Shown here in pieces: positions 37,650-44,670 of a DNA stretch of 64,000 bases (position 1 is the first letter of the stretch; every line of letters starts with the position of its first letter). The position numbers and the translations under genes are program-made. Origin of the DNA: Streptomyces sp. SAI-127 (GTDB lineage Bacteria; Actinomycetota; Actinomycetes; Streptomycetales; Streptomycetaceae); assembly GCF_029894425.1 (NCBI RefSeq), contig NZ_JARXYJ010000001.1:6076001-6140000 (forward strand), written 5' to 3'. The notes beneath the pieces were generated by a model. The model was not told where the DNA came from. It saw only the letters and a list, made by a program, of their open reading frames with translations, and searched no databases.

Positions 37650-38168
37650 ATGAACACCACCGCCACCGCCGCCCGCACCGCCACCCCGTACACGTACCGC
37701 CAGTGCGCCGCCCGCGCCCGCGACCTCGCGGACATCCTCCGCACCCGCCTGGACGGCCACCCCCACCGCGCCGAGCTGCTGGTGTTCATCGGCCACCTGC
37801 ACACCGCCGCCGAGGGATTCGAGACCGCCGAGCCGCTCGTCATGGACGGCGTGACGATCACCAACTGCACCCCCGCCGAGGGCCACCTGCCCCTGCTCAT
37901 GGCCGTGGCCCACGCCGCCGACCACCCGGAGGCCGGCATCTCGGAGGCCGTGTTCGCCTACGTCACCGCCCCGATCACCCGCCGCACCTACCGCCCGGAG
38001 CCGCTGGCCGGTGGCGGCCGCGAGGACGCCGAGCTGCGCACCCGCATCGCCCTGGCGGAGCACGACCTGACCACCGAGGCCGACCCCACCACCCGCTACG
38101 CCCTCCTGGCCCTCCTCGTGCAGCTGCACGGCGACCACCTCGCCCGCGGCGGCCAGGTCGCCGCCTGA
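37650..38168 (+). CDS. Hypothetical protein
   Basis: A 172-residue helical protein (YRQCAARARDLADILRTRLD, LLVFIGHLHTAAEGFETAEP), first gene of the P8 unit. A Glu/Arg-rich C-terminal helix follows. No catalytic motif or known family. Confidence 0.68.
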   Translation: MNTTATAARTATPYTYRQCAARARDLADILRTRLDGHPHRAELLVFIGHLHTAAEGFETAEPLVMDGVTITNCTPAEGHLPLLMAVAHAADHPEAGISEAVFAYVTAPITRRTYRPEPLAGGGREDAELRTRIALAEHDLTTEADPTTRYALLALLVQLHGDHLARGGQVAA

Positions 38169-38181
38169 CCCACCCACAACC

Positions 38182-38216
38182 GGCCGGGGGCCGTACCCGA
38201 TATACGGTCCCCGGCC
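38182..38216 (+). repeat. CCCGATA-loop hairpin, copy 7
   Basis: CCGTA (38191-38195) and TACGG (38203-38207) enclose CCCGATA (38196-38202), extended by GGCCGGGGG/TCCCCGGCC outer pairing. Confidence 0.8.
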
Positions 38217-38252
38217 CCGCCCCCACCCCACCACCGGAACGGAGCAGGACCC

Positions 38253-38984
38253 ATGCGCAACTACGCCACCCACCAGAGCACCGGCGGCCGTGACTTCCAG
38301 TGCGACGCCACCGCCGTGGCCACCATCGACGGCGTACGCGCCTACGCCCTCCTGGACGGCATCGGAGACAAGCCCTACGTGCGGGACTGGACCCGCGCCG
38401 CCGCCCGCCGCCTGGCCCGCACCGCCGCCCGCCTCCACGACGCGGAGACCGGCCTGCGCCACGAGCGCGACCGCTACGCCCGCGAGGACGACCGCCAAGG
38501 CCCGTGGGCCATGGGCCCCAAGGCGTGCGCCCTCGTGGCCGTCGAGGCCCCCGGCCTGCCGCTCACCGTCGCCTGGAGCGGCGACGTGCGCGCCTACTGG
38601 CTCGTACGCGGCACCCTGCGCCCCCTCACCCAGGACCACAACCTGCGTCGCGTCTACCCGCCCTGCGAGACGCACGACGGCGGCAGCCGCCACCGCGTCA
38701 CCAGCTGCCTCGGCTCCGTCGACACCGACCAGGACCTCATGAACGAGGTGAACCACCCCGCCGTCGAGGCGGCCACCATCAGCGCCGAGCGCGGGCGCCT
38801 GCTGCTGGCCTGTGACGGCGCGTACGAGCCCCACGAGGACGCCGGCCACCGCATCGGTGACCTGCTGTACGGCACGCCCGCCGAGGCCGCCCGTCGCGTC
38901 GTCAAGGACGCCGTGGCCACCGCCCGCACCGTCACCAACCGGCCGGACAACGCCACCGCCCTGGTGGCCGACCTGTACGCGTAA
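38253..38984 (+). CDS. PP2C-family Ser/Thr protein phosphatase
   Basis: A 243-residue protein with the PP2C landmarks: DATAVATIDGVRAYALLDGI with G-D following (metal-binding DG-x-G box), VAWSGDVRAYWLVRGTLRPL then TQDHNL, LLLACDGAYEPHEDAGH (second metal Asp), and the terminal NRPDNATALVADLY matching D-N-x-T. It should remove phosphate from Ser/Thr of target proteins using Mn/Mg. It is in the family-promoter region, second gene of the P8 unit. Phage-encoded PP2C could counter host Ser/Thr kinases; that target is inferred. Confidence 0.82.
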   Translation: MRNYATHQSTGGRDFQCDATAVATIDGVRAYALLDGIGDKPYVRDWTRAAARRLARTAARLHDAETGLRHERDRYAREDDRQGPWAMGPKACALVAVEAPGLPLTVAWSGDVRAYWLVRGTLRPLTQDHNLRRVYPPCETHDGGSRHRVTSCLGSVDTDQDLMNEVNHPAVEAATISAERGRLLLACDGAYEPHEDAGHRIGDLLYGTPAEAARRVVKDAVATARTVTNRPDNATALVADLYA

Positions 38985-38991
38985 CCGCAGG

Positions 38992-39034
38992 CCGGACGGT
39001 GTCCGGACGTGTCCGCGGACACGTCCGGACACCG
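38992..39034. repeat. GTGTCCGGACAC cluster 4 with a 38-bp perfect palindrome
   Basis: From 38997 to 39034 the DNA is a perfect palindrome with centre at 39015/39016, built of the units GTGTCCGGACGTGTCCG and their complement. It lies in the gap between the phosphatase stop and promoter P9, so no coding constraint explains it. Confidence 0.85.
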
Positions 39035-39066
39035 CTGGAGCGGCGACACTCCCGACGTTGGCCAAG

Positions 39067-39096
39067 TTGCGTTGGCCAAGTCATGTTGTGTAACGT
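39067..39096 (+). promoter_or_regulatory. Shared-family promoter P9
   Basis: TTGCGT (39067-39072), 18 bp, TAACGT (39091-39096), with TTGGCCAA boxes before and after the -35 and GGGGTGTTGGA downstream. Drives the gene at 39141. Confidence 0.78.
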
Positions 39097-39140
39097 GTGG
39101 GGTGTTGGAAGGGCACAGCGCCCGACCGGAAAGGACAGCG

Positions 39141-39329
39141 ATGCAGCAGCGCGAGCAGGAGCACACCACCGTCGAGGGCGACCTGACCGTGACCGGAAAC
39201 CTCCACGTGGGCCGCGAGATCAACGGCATGACCATCAAGGACGTGATCGACGGCATGACCGTCCGGACCGTGTTCTTCGACAACGGCACCAGCCGCCGCT
39301 TCAACTACGCCCGCCGCGTCAACACCTGA
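39141..39329 (+). CDS. Small beta-repeat protein
   Basis: A 62-residue protein reading TTVEGDLTVTGNLHVGREIN, a beta-helix-like repeat, then GMTIKDVIDGMTVRTVFFDN. First gene of the P9 unit, followed by a perfect CCCGATA-loop hairpin. Similar short beta repeats occur in virion fibre and bactofilin-type proteins, but the length argues for a small regulator or oligomer. Unnamed. Confidence 0.65.
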   Translation: MQQREQEHTTVEGDLTVTGNLHVGREINGMTIKDVIDGMTVRTVFFDNGTSRRFNYARRVNT

Positions 39330-39339
39330 CCACCCGCCA

Positions 39340-39368
39340 GGCCGGGCGCACCCGATATGCGCCCGGCC
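39340..39368 (+). repeat. CCCGATA-loop hairpin, copy 8
   Basis: GGCCGGGCGCA (39340-39350) pairs perfectly with TGCGCCCGGCC (39358-39368) around CCCGATA (39351-39357). Confidence 0.85.
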
Positions 39369-39407
39369 CCGCACCCCACCCACACCCCAGGCAAGGAGAC
39401 ACCCCGC

Positions 39408-40340
39408 ATGATCGAGATCACCCACACCCACGAGGACGGCACCCTGGTGGACGGCACCGCCGAGGGCGACGGCACCGCCCCGATCCTCAAGACCCACGGC
39501 TTCCGCTGGTTCCCCTCCATCAAGCAGTGGGGCATCCGCAACAGCCGCGACCAGGCCGCCCGCCGCCTGTCCATCAACGCCGCAGCGGAGGCCCTGCGCG
39601 CCGCCGGCCACGAGGTCACGGTGGAGATCGACGACACCCCCCGCGACAACGCCACCGTGCGCGCGGACAAGCACGAGCGGCTGGAGGAGCGCCGCACCGG
39701 CCTGGCCGCCAAGGGCGAGCGCCTGACCGCCGAGTCCGCCGCCCTCCACGCCCGCTCCAACGCCATGGTGGAGCACATCCCCATGGGCCAGCCGGTCCTG
39801 CCCGGCCGCCGCGGCCAGGCCCACCGCAACCTCCTCAACCGCTCCATCGACACCGCCATCAAGGGCTCCCAGGTGGCCCGCCAGGCGGAGGTCATCCCCG
39901 AGCGCATCGCCGGATCCCACCGCGCCGAGGCCCGCGGGGAGCGCCCGGACGTCATCAAGCGCCGCGTGGACCGCATGGAGGCCGAGGTGCGCGGCATCGA
40001 CCGCCGCCTGGCCCGCCTCGCCCCCGGCCCCAGCGTCGTACGCGAGCAGTACGAGGGAGACCGCGCCACCCTCGTGACCCGGATCGAGGGGGACAAGGAG
40101 CTGCTGGAGCAGGCCCGCCAGGCGGGCCGGTTCGGCCAGTACAGCCGCGACAACGTCCACAAGGACGACCAGGTGAAGATCCGCGGCCAGTGGCGCCAGG
40201 TGGTCCGGGCGAACGCCAAGACCGTGGCCGTCACCACCGGCTACTCCTGGGAGGACAAGTACGGGTGGGAGGAGGTCAAGGACCTGCGCTGCGCCCACGT
40301 CGAGGACACCGCCGAGGCCGCCGAGTCCACCACCGACTGA
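39408..40340 (+). CDS. DUF3560-family protein
   Basis: A 310-residue protein. The first 60 residues (ITHTHEDGTLVDGTAEGDGT, LKTHGFRWFPSIKQWGIRN) and the segment LHARSNAMVEHIPMGQPVLP then GRRGQAHRN correspond to the DUF3560 pattern known from plasmids and phages, with a long coiled middle (VIKRRVDRMEAEVRGIDRRL) and a small C-terminal beta domain (VKIRGQWRQVVRANAKTVAV). The biochemical function of DUF3560 is not known to me. AAGGAG precedes the ATG. Confidence 0.76.
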   Translation: MIEITHTHEDGTLVDGTAEGDGTAPILKTHGFRWFPSIKQWGIRNSRDQAARRLSINAAAEALRAAGHEVTVEIDDTPRDNATVRADKHERLEERRTGLAAKGERLTAESAALHARSNAMVEHIPMGQPVLPGRRGQAHRNLLNRSIDTAIKGSQVARQAEVIPERIAGSHRAEARGERPDVIKRRVDRMEAEVRGIDRRLARLAPGPSVVREQYEGDRATLVTRIEGDKELLEQARQAGRFGQYSRDNVHKDDQVKIRGQWRQVVRANAKTVAVTTGYSWEDKYGWEEVKDLRCAHVEDTAEAAESTTD

Positions 40341-40349
40341 CCCGCCCCG

Positions 40350-40380
40350 CTGGCGGCGGCGCACCCCGCGCCGCCGCCCC
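40350..40380 (+). terminator. Intergenic GC hairpin
   Basis: GGCGGCGGCGC and GCGCCGCCGCC form a perfect stem around ACCCC between 40340 and 40404. Confidence 0.6.
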
Positions 40381-40403
40381 GACCTGCACCCCGGGAGCAC
40401 CCC

Positions 40404-41234
40404 ATGCGCATCCAGGCCGACGACCTCCAGGTCGGCGACATCATCACCAGCGGCCCCGGCCCCGTGACCGTCCGGGAGCTCAAGCGCGGCGACGGCGGCG
40501 ACCTGATCACCAACCCCGACGCCCCGGACGAGATCAAGGGCCACGCCTGGGAATGGGTCGACGTCGACCGCCCCCGAGCGTCCGCCTTGACGGACGAGCA
40601 GCTCACCGAGCTGCGCGAGCGCGCCCGCCGCGAGGCAGGCCCGTTCGTACAGCCTCACGTCCTCAACCGCCCGACCCACAACCCGGAGTGGGCAGCGGAA
40701 GTCCTGGGCCGCCCCTCCGGGGACTCCCGGCCCCTCACCTGGCCGGACCACTATCTGCTGTACCTGGCCGCGCTCGCCGAGCCCACCCCGCCCCCGCCGC
40801 CGCTCGCCACCGCCCGCCTCGCCCAGCAGGAGGCCGAGCAGGAGCAACGCCGCCAGGCCGAGGCAGCCGAGCGCCACCGCAAGGTCGAGGAGTGGCAGCG
40901 CCTCCAGGCCGTCCTGCGCGACGCGTACGGCGTGCGCGCGGACGTCCGCCACAACTACACCAGCCACCGCCACCTGGACGGCTACACCCAGGGTGGGGAC
41001 CACATCTACCTGCTGGACGACCTCAACGCCGGCCGACTGCACCGGGACGCTCACGCCGTCCTGTGCTACGTGCCCAGCCGCGCCCGGGACCTCCAGCACT
41101 TCGAGCCCATCGACGACGGCCGCACGCCGAGCTGCAAGGCGTGCCTGGCCACCGCCGCGCGCCTGGCCGCCCGCGCGGACACCACCGGACGCGCCCCGGA
41201 CACCACCCCCGCGGACACGTCCGGACACGCCTGA
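40404..41234 (+). CDS. Hypothetical protein
   Basis: A 276-residue protein. The N-terminal 55 residues look like a small barrel (RIQADDLQVGDIITSGPGPV), followed by a helical region, a Gln/Glu/Arg coiled coil (QQEAEQEQRRQAEAAERHRK), a beta-rich C-terminal domain (HIYLLDDLNAGRLHRDAHAV), CKACLATAAR and a repeat-encoded Asp/Thr/Pro tail. No known family. Confidence 0.66.
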   Translation: MRIQADDLQVGDIITSGPGPVTVRELKRGDGGDLITNPDAPDEIKGHAWEWVDVDRPRASALTDEQLTELRERARREAGPFVQPHVLNRPTHNPEWAAEVLGRPSGDSRPLTWPDHYLLYLAALAEPTPPPPPLATARLAQQEAEQEQRRQAEAAERHRKVEEWQRLQAVLRDAYGVRADVRHNYTSHRHLDGYTQGGDHIYLLDDLNAGRLHRDAHAVLCYVPSRARDLQHFEPIDDGRTPSCKACLATAARLAARADTTGRAPDTTPADTSGHA

Positions 41235-41332
41235 CCAGCAGCAACCTCAACCGCCGGACACCGGTGGGGACATGTCCGCCCCGTGTCCGGACACCGCCCC
41301 GGACACTGTCCGGACACTGTCCGAACACCGCT
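41165..41332. repeat. GTGTCCGGACAC repeat cluster 5
   Basis: Copies include GCGGACACGTCCGGACAC, GTGTCCGGACACC, GGACACTGTCCGGACACTG and GGGACATGTCCG. The cluster spans the end of the 40404 gene and the following gap. Confidence 0.75.
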
Positions 41333-41341
41333 GAACACCCG

Positions 41342-41366
41342 GCCGGGGTCCCGCCCCGGCCGGTAC
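41342..41366 (+). terminator. Intergenic hairpin after repeat cluster 5
   Basis: CCGGCCGGGG-TCCCG-CCCCGGCCGG, a perfect 10-bp stem ending about 35 bases before the gene at 41403. Confidence 0.65.
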
Positions 41367-41402
41367 CCTCCACCGCACCCGACCCCGCACGGAGCGCCCC
41401 GC

Positions 41403-41804
41403 ATGAAGCTGCACACCCCGCCCCGCTATGACGCCCACTGGGAGGGCACCGAACTCGCCGAGGACGACACCCACCGGTACGTGTGGCTGTGGCAAGGCTT
41501 CAACATCCGCCTGGTGGCCATCCCTAAGCACGACGACGGCGCATGGATGTATGAGCACGGCTGGTGCTACCCCAAGGACCCGGAACTGGTGGCCCGCGCC
41601 GTCGCCGACTGGGACCCGGACACCCAGGACGAGCCGATGGGCTGGCACAAGCGGCCCACCGTCCCCGCCCGCCGCGCCCCCCGCCGGAACGAGGAGGACC
41701 CCTACAACCGGGACCGGTGCGTCCACGGCTGCTACCTCACCGAGGGCTGCCGCACCGTCAACTGTGAGGAAGCCCTGGCCCACCAGGAGGCCGTCCGCCC
41801 GTAA
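41403..41804 (+). CDS. Hypothetical protein
   Basis: A 133-residue protein with a beta-rich front (HRYVWLWQGFNIRLVAIPKH), and Trp/Cys/His-rich ends (YEHGWCYPKDPE, CVHGCYLTEGCRTVNCEEAL) that could bind zinc. Last gene before the modification island; unnamed. Confidence 0.65.
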   Translation: MKLHTPPRYDAHWEGTELAEDDTHRYVWLWQGFNIRLVAIPKHDDGAWMYEHGWCYPKDPELVARAVADWDPDTQDEPMGWHKRPTVPARRAPRRNEEDPYNRDRCVHGCYLTEGCRTVNCEEALAHQEAVRP

Positions 41805-41892
41805 CCGCCCGCCCACTGGGCCCGCCCTGGCCGTCCCCTCCGGCCCGTGCGGGCCCTCCTCGTCCCCAGGGCCCCGCCCACCGCCCGGCGTA

Positions 41893-41927
41893 CCCTGCTC
41901 CGCTGCCCAAGCAGCCCCCGAGCAGGG
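41893..41927 (+). promoter_or_regulatory. Leader inverted repeat covering the ribosome site of the first ParB/Srx gene
   Basis: CCCTGCTC (41893-41900) pairs perfectly with GAGCAGGG (41920-41927), whose AGCAGGG is the ribosome site for ATG 41937. A similar arrangement precedes the second paralogue at 43918. Confidence 0.5.
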
Positions 41928-41936
41928 ACAACACCC

Positions 41937-42797
41937 ATGAGCCAGGCCACCTACGCCCGCACCGAAGACGTCGCCCTCGGCGACCTGCGCCCCTTCCCCG
42001 GCAACGCCCGCCGCGGCGACCCCGCCGTCATCCTGCAAAGCCTCGTGCGCACCGGCCAGTTCCGCAGCCTCATCGCCCGGGACACCGGCGACGGCCTGGT
42101 GGTCCTCGCCGGTAACCACACCCTCCAGGCCCTGCTGGCCCACGGCCCCGGCCCCTGCGGCCTCACCACCACCGTGGACGGCGAGGAACTGCCCTGCGCC
42201 CTGTGCGGCGGCCAGGAATGGGCGCCCGTCGCGCGCTGCGAGATCGTCACCTGTGACGACGCCACCGCCACCCGCATCAACCTGGTGGACAACAAGGCAG
42301 CCCAGACCGGGGGATGGGACGAGGAGGCCCTGGCCGAGCTGATCGCCGGTCTGGACGGCGACCTCGCCGGCACCGGCTACACCGACCAGGACCTGGCCGA
42401 CCTGGTGGCCGCCATCGAGGAGGCATACGAGGAGGACGAGGAGCCCGAGCCCGAGCAGGCCGCCCCGGCCGGGAACACGGCACCGGCGCAGCCGGCCACC
42501 TCGAGCGCGCCGCCGGCCAGCGGCGACACCATCCCGGAAGGCCCCGCCCCGGGCACCGTCGCCCCGCCCATGCCGGACGGCATGCGGTCCATGCTGCTCA
42601 CGTACCCGGCCGCCGACCGCGACGAGGCCGCCCGCCTCGTGTCCGCGGCCCGGGAGGTGTTCGAGGCGGAGGACGCGAGCGTCATCGTGCTGCGCGCCCT
42701 GCGCACCCTCGTGGCCGTCCTGGACTCCCGCCACGCCCACGACGGCGTCGTGACCGTCAAGGCCCTGCTGCGCGCCGCAGGCGCCCCCGAATCATGA
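41937..42797 (+). CDS. ParB/sulfiredoxin-fold protein, paralogue 1
   Basis: A 286-residue protein. The N-terminal 175 residues follow the ParB/Srx pattern of phage proteins: ALGDLRPFPGNARRGDPAVI, FRSLIARDTGDGLVVLAGNH (the GNH box corresponds to the GxHR nucleotide-binding motif, here with T after H), then CEIVTCDDATATRINLVDNK and an acidic helix. An Ala/Pro linker and a helical C-terminus follow. ParB/Srx-fold proteins next to phage DNA-modifying enzymes are a recurrent theme. It overlaps the GP88 gene by ATGA. Two further copies are at 43918 and 44667. Confidence 0.82.
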   Translation: MSQATYARTEDVALGDLRPFPGNARRGDPAVILQSLVRTGQFRSLIARDTGDGLVVLAGNHTLQALLAHGPGPCGLTTTVDGEELPCALCGGQEWAPVARCEIVTCDDATATRINLVDNKAAQTGGWDEEALAELIAGLDGDLAGTGYTDQDLADLVAAIEEAYEEDEEPEPEQAAPAGNTAPAQPATSSAPPASGDTIPEGPAPGTVAPPMPDGMRSMLLTYPAADRDEAARLVSAAREVFEAEDASVIVLRALRTLVAVLDSRHAHDGVVTVKALLRAAGAPES

Positions 42798-43552
42798 GCA
42801 CGGCCGTCGACCTGGCCCCGCCTCGGCGGCGCCGCCTGCGCCGCCCTGAGCGGCTGCTGACCCAGAACAGCGAGCTGCGCGACGAGGGCATTTGGAACTG
42901 GACCCTCCCGGCCCTGGCCACCCGGCTGCGCGACGGACGCACCGTCAAGACCTGTCCGGAGGCCGGCGTCTGCGCCCTGGCTTGCTACGCGCGCCAGGGG
43001 ACCTACCTGTTCCCGGGCGTGGTCGACCGCCACCAGCGAAACCTGGAGTACGTCCTGGACGACCTGCCCGGCTGGCAACGCCAGATGGCCGCCGAGCTCG
43101 CCCACCCACGCCACCAGGGCGGGTGGGTGCGCGTACACGACGCCGGCGATTTTTTCAGTGACCACTACCTGGCCGCCTGGCTCCGCATCATGATCTTCCG
43201 GCCCGGCGTCAACTTCTACGCGTACACCAAGGAAGTCAGCCGGCTAAAGCGCATGGTGGCGCCCAACCCGCCTGCCAACTTCCGCTGGGTCTACAGCTAC
43301 GGCGGCCGGGAGGACCACCTGCTGGACCCGAGCAGGGACCGCGTCGCCGACGTGTACCCGGATGAGGCCGCCATCCGCGCGGACGGCTGGCACTCCCAGG
43401 ACTCCAGCGACCTCCTGGCCGTCCTCGGCCCCGCCCCCGTCGGCATCCCATCCAACAACATCCCGCAGTTCCGCCGGCGCATGCAGGGCCGCACGTTCCG
43501 CCAGTGGCAGGCCGAGCAGGACGCCCGCCGCCGGGACCGGGTCAGTACGTGA
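42794..43552 (+). CDS. GP88-family phage protein
   Basis: A 252-residue protein matching the phage GP88 (gene product 88) family: LLTQNSELRDEGIWNWTLPA, then KTCPEAGVCALACYARQGTY with three cysteines (C-x5-C-x3-C), LFPGVVDRHQRNLEYVLDDL, and later RVHDAGDFFSDHYLAAWLRI and NFYAYTKEVSRLKRM. The family has no assigned enzymatic function that I know. The close cysteines might hold a metal or iron-sulfur cluster. It is locked between ParB/Srx genes by overlaps, suggesting a part in the modification pathway. Confidence 0.78.
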   Translation: MSTAVDLAPPRRRRLRRPERLLTQNSELRDEGIWNWTLPALATRLRDGRTVKTCPEAGVCALACYARQGTYLFPGVVDRHQRNLEYVLDDLPGWQRQMAAELAHPRHQGGWVRVHDAGDFFSDHYLAAWLRIMIFRPGVNFYAYTKEVSRLKRMVAPNPPANFRWVYSYGGREDHLLDPSRDRVADVYPDEAAIRADGWHSQDSSDLLAVLGPAPVGIPSNNIPQFRRRMQGRTFRQWQAEQDARRRDRVST

Positions 43553-43790
43553 CCCGAGCCCTGACCGCCGCGCCCACGCCCTTCTCCATAGCAATGGTGC
43601 TCAACAGGCACATGGCGGCCTCCAGCCTCCACTCCTCGCGCTGCTCCCGGCTGGAGGCCGCCCACTCCTGCCGGGTGACCACCTTCCACGCGCTGTAGGG
43701 GAACGCCTCCACCCTCGCCTCGGCGAACACGCGCACGTGGGTGGGCGGCGGTGGCGGGGGCGGGCAGCTCGGCACAGGCATCGACGGCAC
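43542..43790 (-). CDS. Small minus-strand protein inside the modification island
   Basis: An 82-residue protein: Pro-rich start, then HVRVFAEARVEAFPYSAWKV and SREQREEWRLEAAMCLLSTI. The folded part looks like a genuine protein, not shadow, and GGAG lies 8 nt before the ATG on this strand. It converges on the GP88 gene with a small overlap. It is the only minus-strand gene of the island. Function unknown. Confidence 0.58.
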   Translation of the reverse strand: MPSMPVPSCPPPPPPPTHVRVFAEARVEAFPYSAWKVVTRQEWAASSREQREEWRLEAAMCLLSTIAMEKGVGAAVRARVTY

Positions 43791-43870
43791 TCCTCACAGT
43801 CGGGAACGGCGCGGCGGGCACTGTACGCCCACCGTCCACCACCACACCCCCAGGCGGAACTTGCGCTTCC

Positions 43871-43915
43871 GCTTATCCTTCTCCGTCGCCCAGGACACCG
43901 AGCAGGGGGATAAGC
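43871..43915 (+). promoter_or_regulatory. Leader inverted repeat covering the ribosome site of the second ParB/Srx gene
   Basis: GCTTATCC (43871-43878) pairs perfectly with GGATAAGC (43908-43915), two bases before ATG 43918, and the GGGGG ribosome site lies at its edge. Folding would hide the start. Confidence 0.5.
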
Positions 43916-43917
43916 CC

Positions 43918-44670
43918 ATGTCACAGGCGACGTACGTGCGCACCGAACAGGTGCCGCTGGAAGACCTGAGCCTGTACCCGGGCAACGCCCGCAAGGGCGA
44001 CGTGCGCCTCATCCTGGAGAGCCTGCGCGCCAGCGGGCAGTACCGCTCCCTCATCGCCCGCCAGACGCCGGACGGCCTGGTCGTCCTCGCCGGCAACCAC
44101 ACCATGCTGGCGCTCGCCCTCCACGGCCGCGGCCCCTGCACCTCCTCCATCCCCACCGCTGCCCGCCCGGACGCCGACTGCGCCGTCTGCCACGGCCTCC
44201 CCTGGGCCCCCGCCGCGCGCGTCGAGATCGTGGAGTGCGACGAGGAGACCGCGCGCCGGATCAACCTCGTGGACAACCGGGCCGCCGAGAAAGGCGACTG
44301 GGACCTGGACGGCCTGGTCGAGCTGCTCTCCTACCTGCCGGACCTGGACGGCACCGGCTACAGCGACGCGGACGTGGAGCGCCTGCTGGCACCGCCCCCC
44401 TCCCTCGAGGAACTGGCCGACACCTACGCCCCGCGCGAGGACTACGGCGACGAGCAGCCGGCCCGCGCCGCCGTCCCGGCCGGGGACGCCACCGGCGACG
44501 ACGAGCAGGGGAGCGGCCTGTGGCCCGTGCTGCGCCTGCGCATCCCGCCCGCCGTCCGGGATGAGTTCTACGCCGCCACCGCCACCTGCCCCCGCTCCGC
44601 CGACGACGGCGCCCGCCTCGCCTGGCTGCTGGAACTCACCCGCCCGACCCGAGAGGACTCCCCCAAATGA
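43918..44670 (+). CDS. ParB/sulfiredoxin-fold protein, paralogue 2
   Basis: A 250-residue protein with the same layout as the one at 41937: QVPLEDLSLYPGNARKGDVR, YRSLIARQTPDGLVVLAGNH, VEIVECDEETARRINLVDNR, then an acidic helix (LDGTGYSDADVERLL). The C-terminal part ends with a conserved-looking helix (AVRDEFYAATATCPRSADDG). It is separated from paralogue 1 by GP88 and the minus-strand gene, has its own leader hairpin, and overlaps paralogue 3 by ATGA. Confidence 0.82.
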   Translation: MSQATYVRTEQVPLEDLSLYPGNARKGDVRLILESLRASGQYRSLIARQTPDGLVVLAGNHTMLALALHGRGPCTSSIPTAARPDADCAVCHGLPWAPAARVEIVECDEETARRINLVDNRAAEKGDWDLDGLVELLSYLPDLDGTGYSDADVERLLAPPPSLEELADTYAPREDYGDEQPARAAVPAGDATGDDEQGSGLWPVLRLRIPPAVRDEFYAATATCPRSADDGARLAWLLELTRPTREDSPK

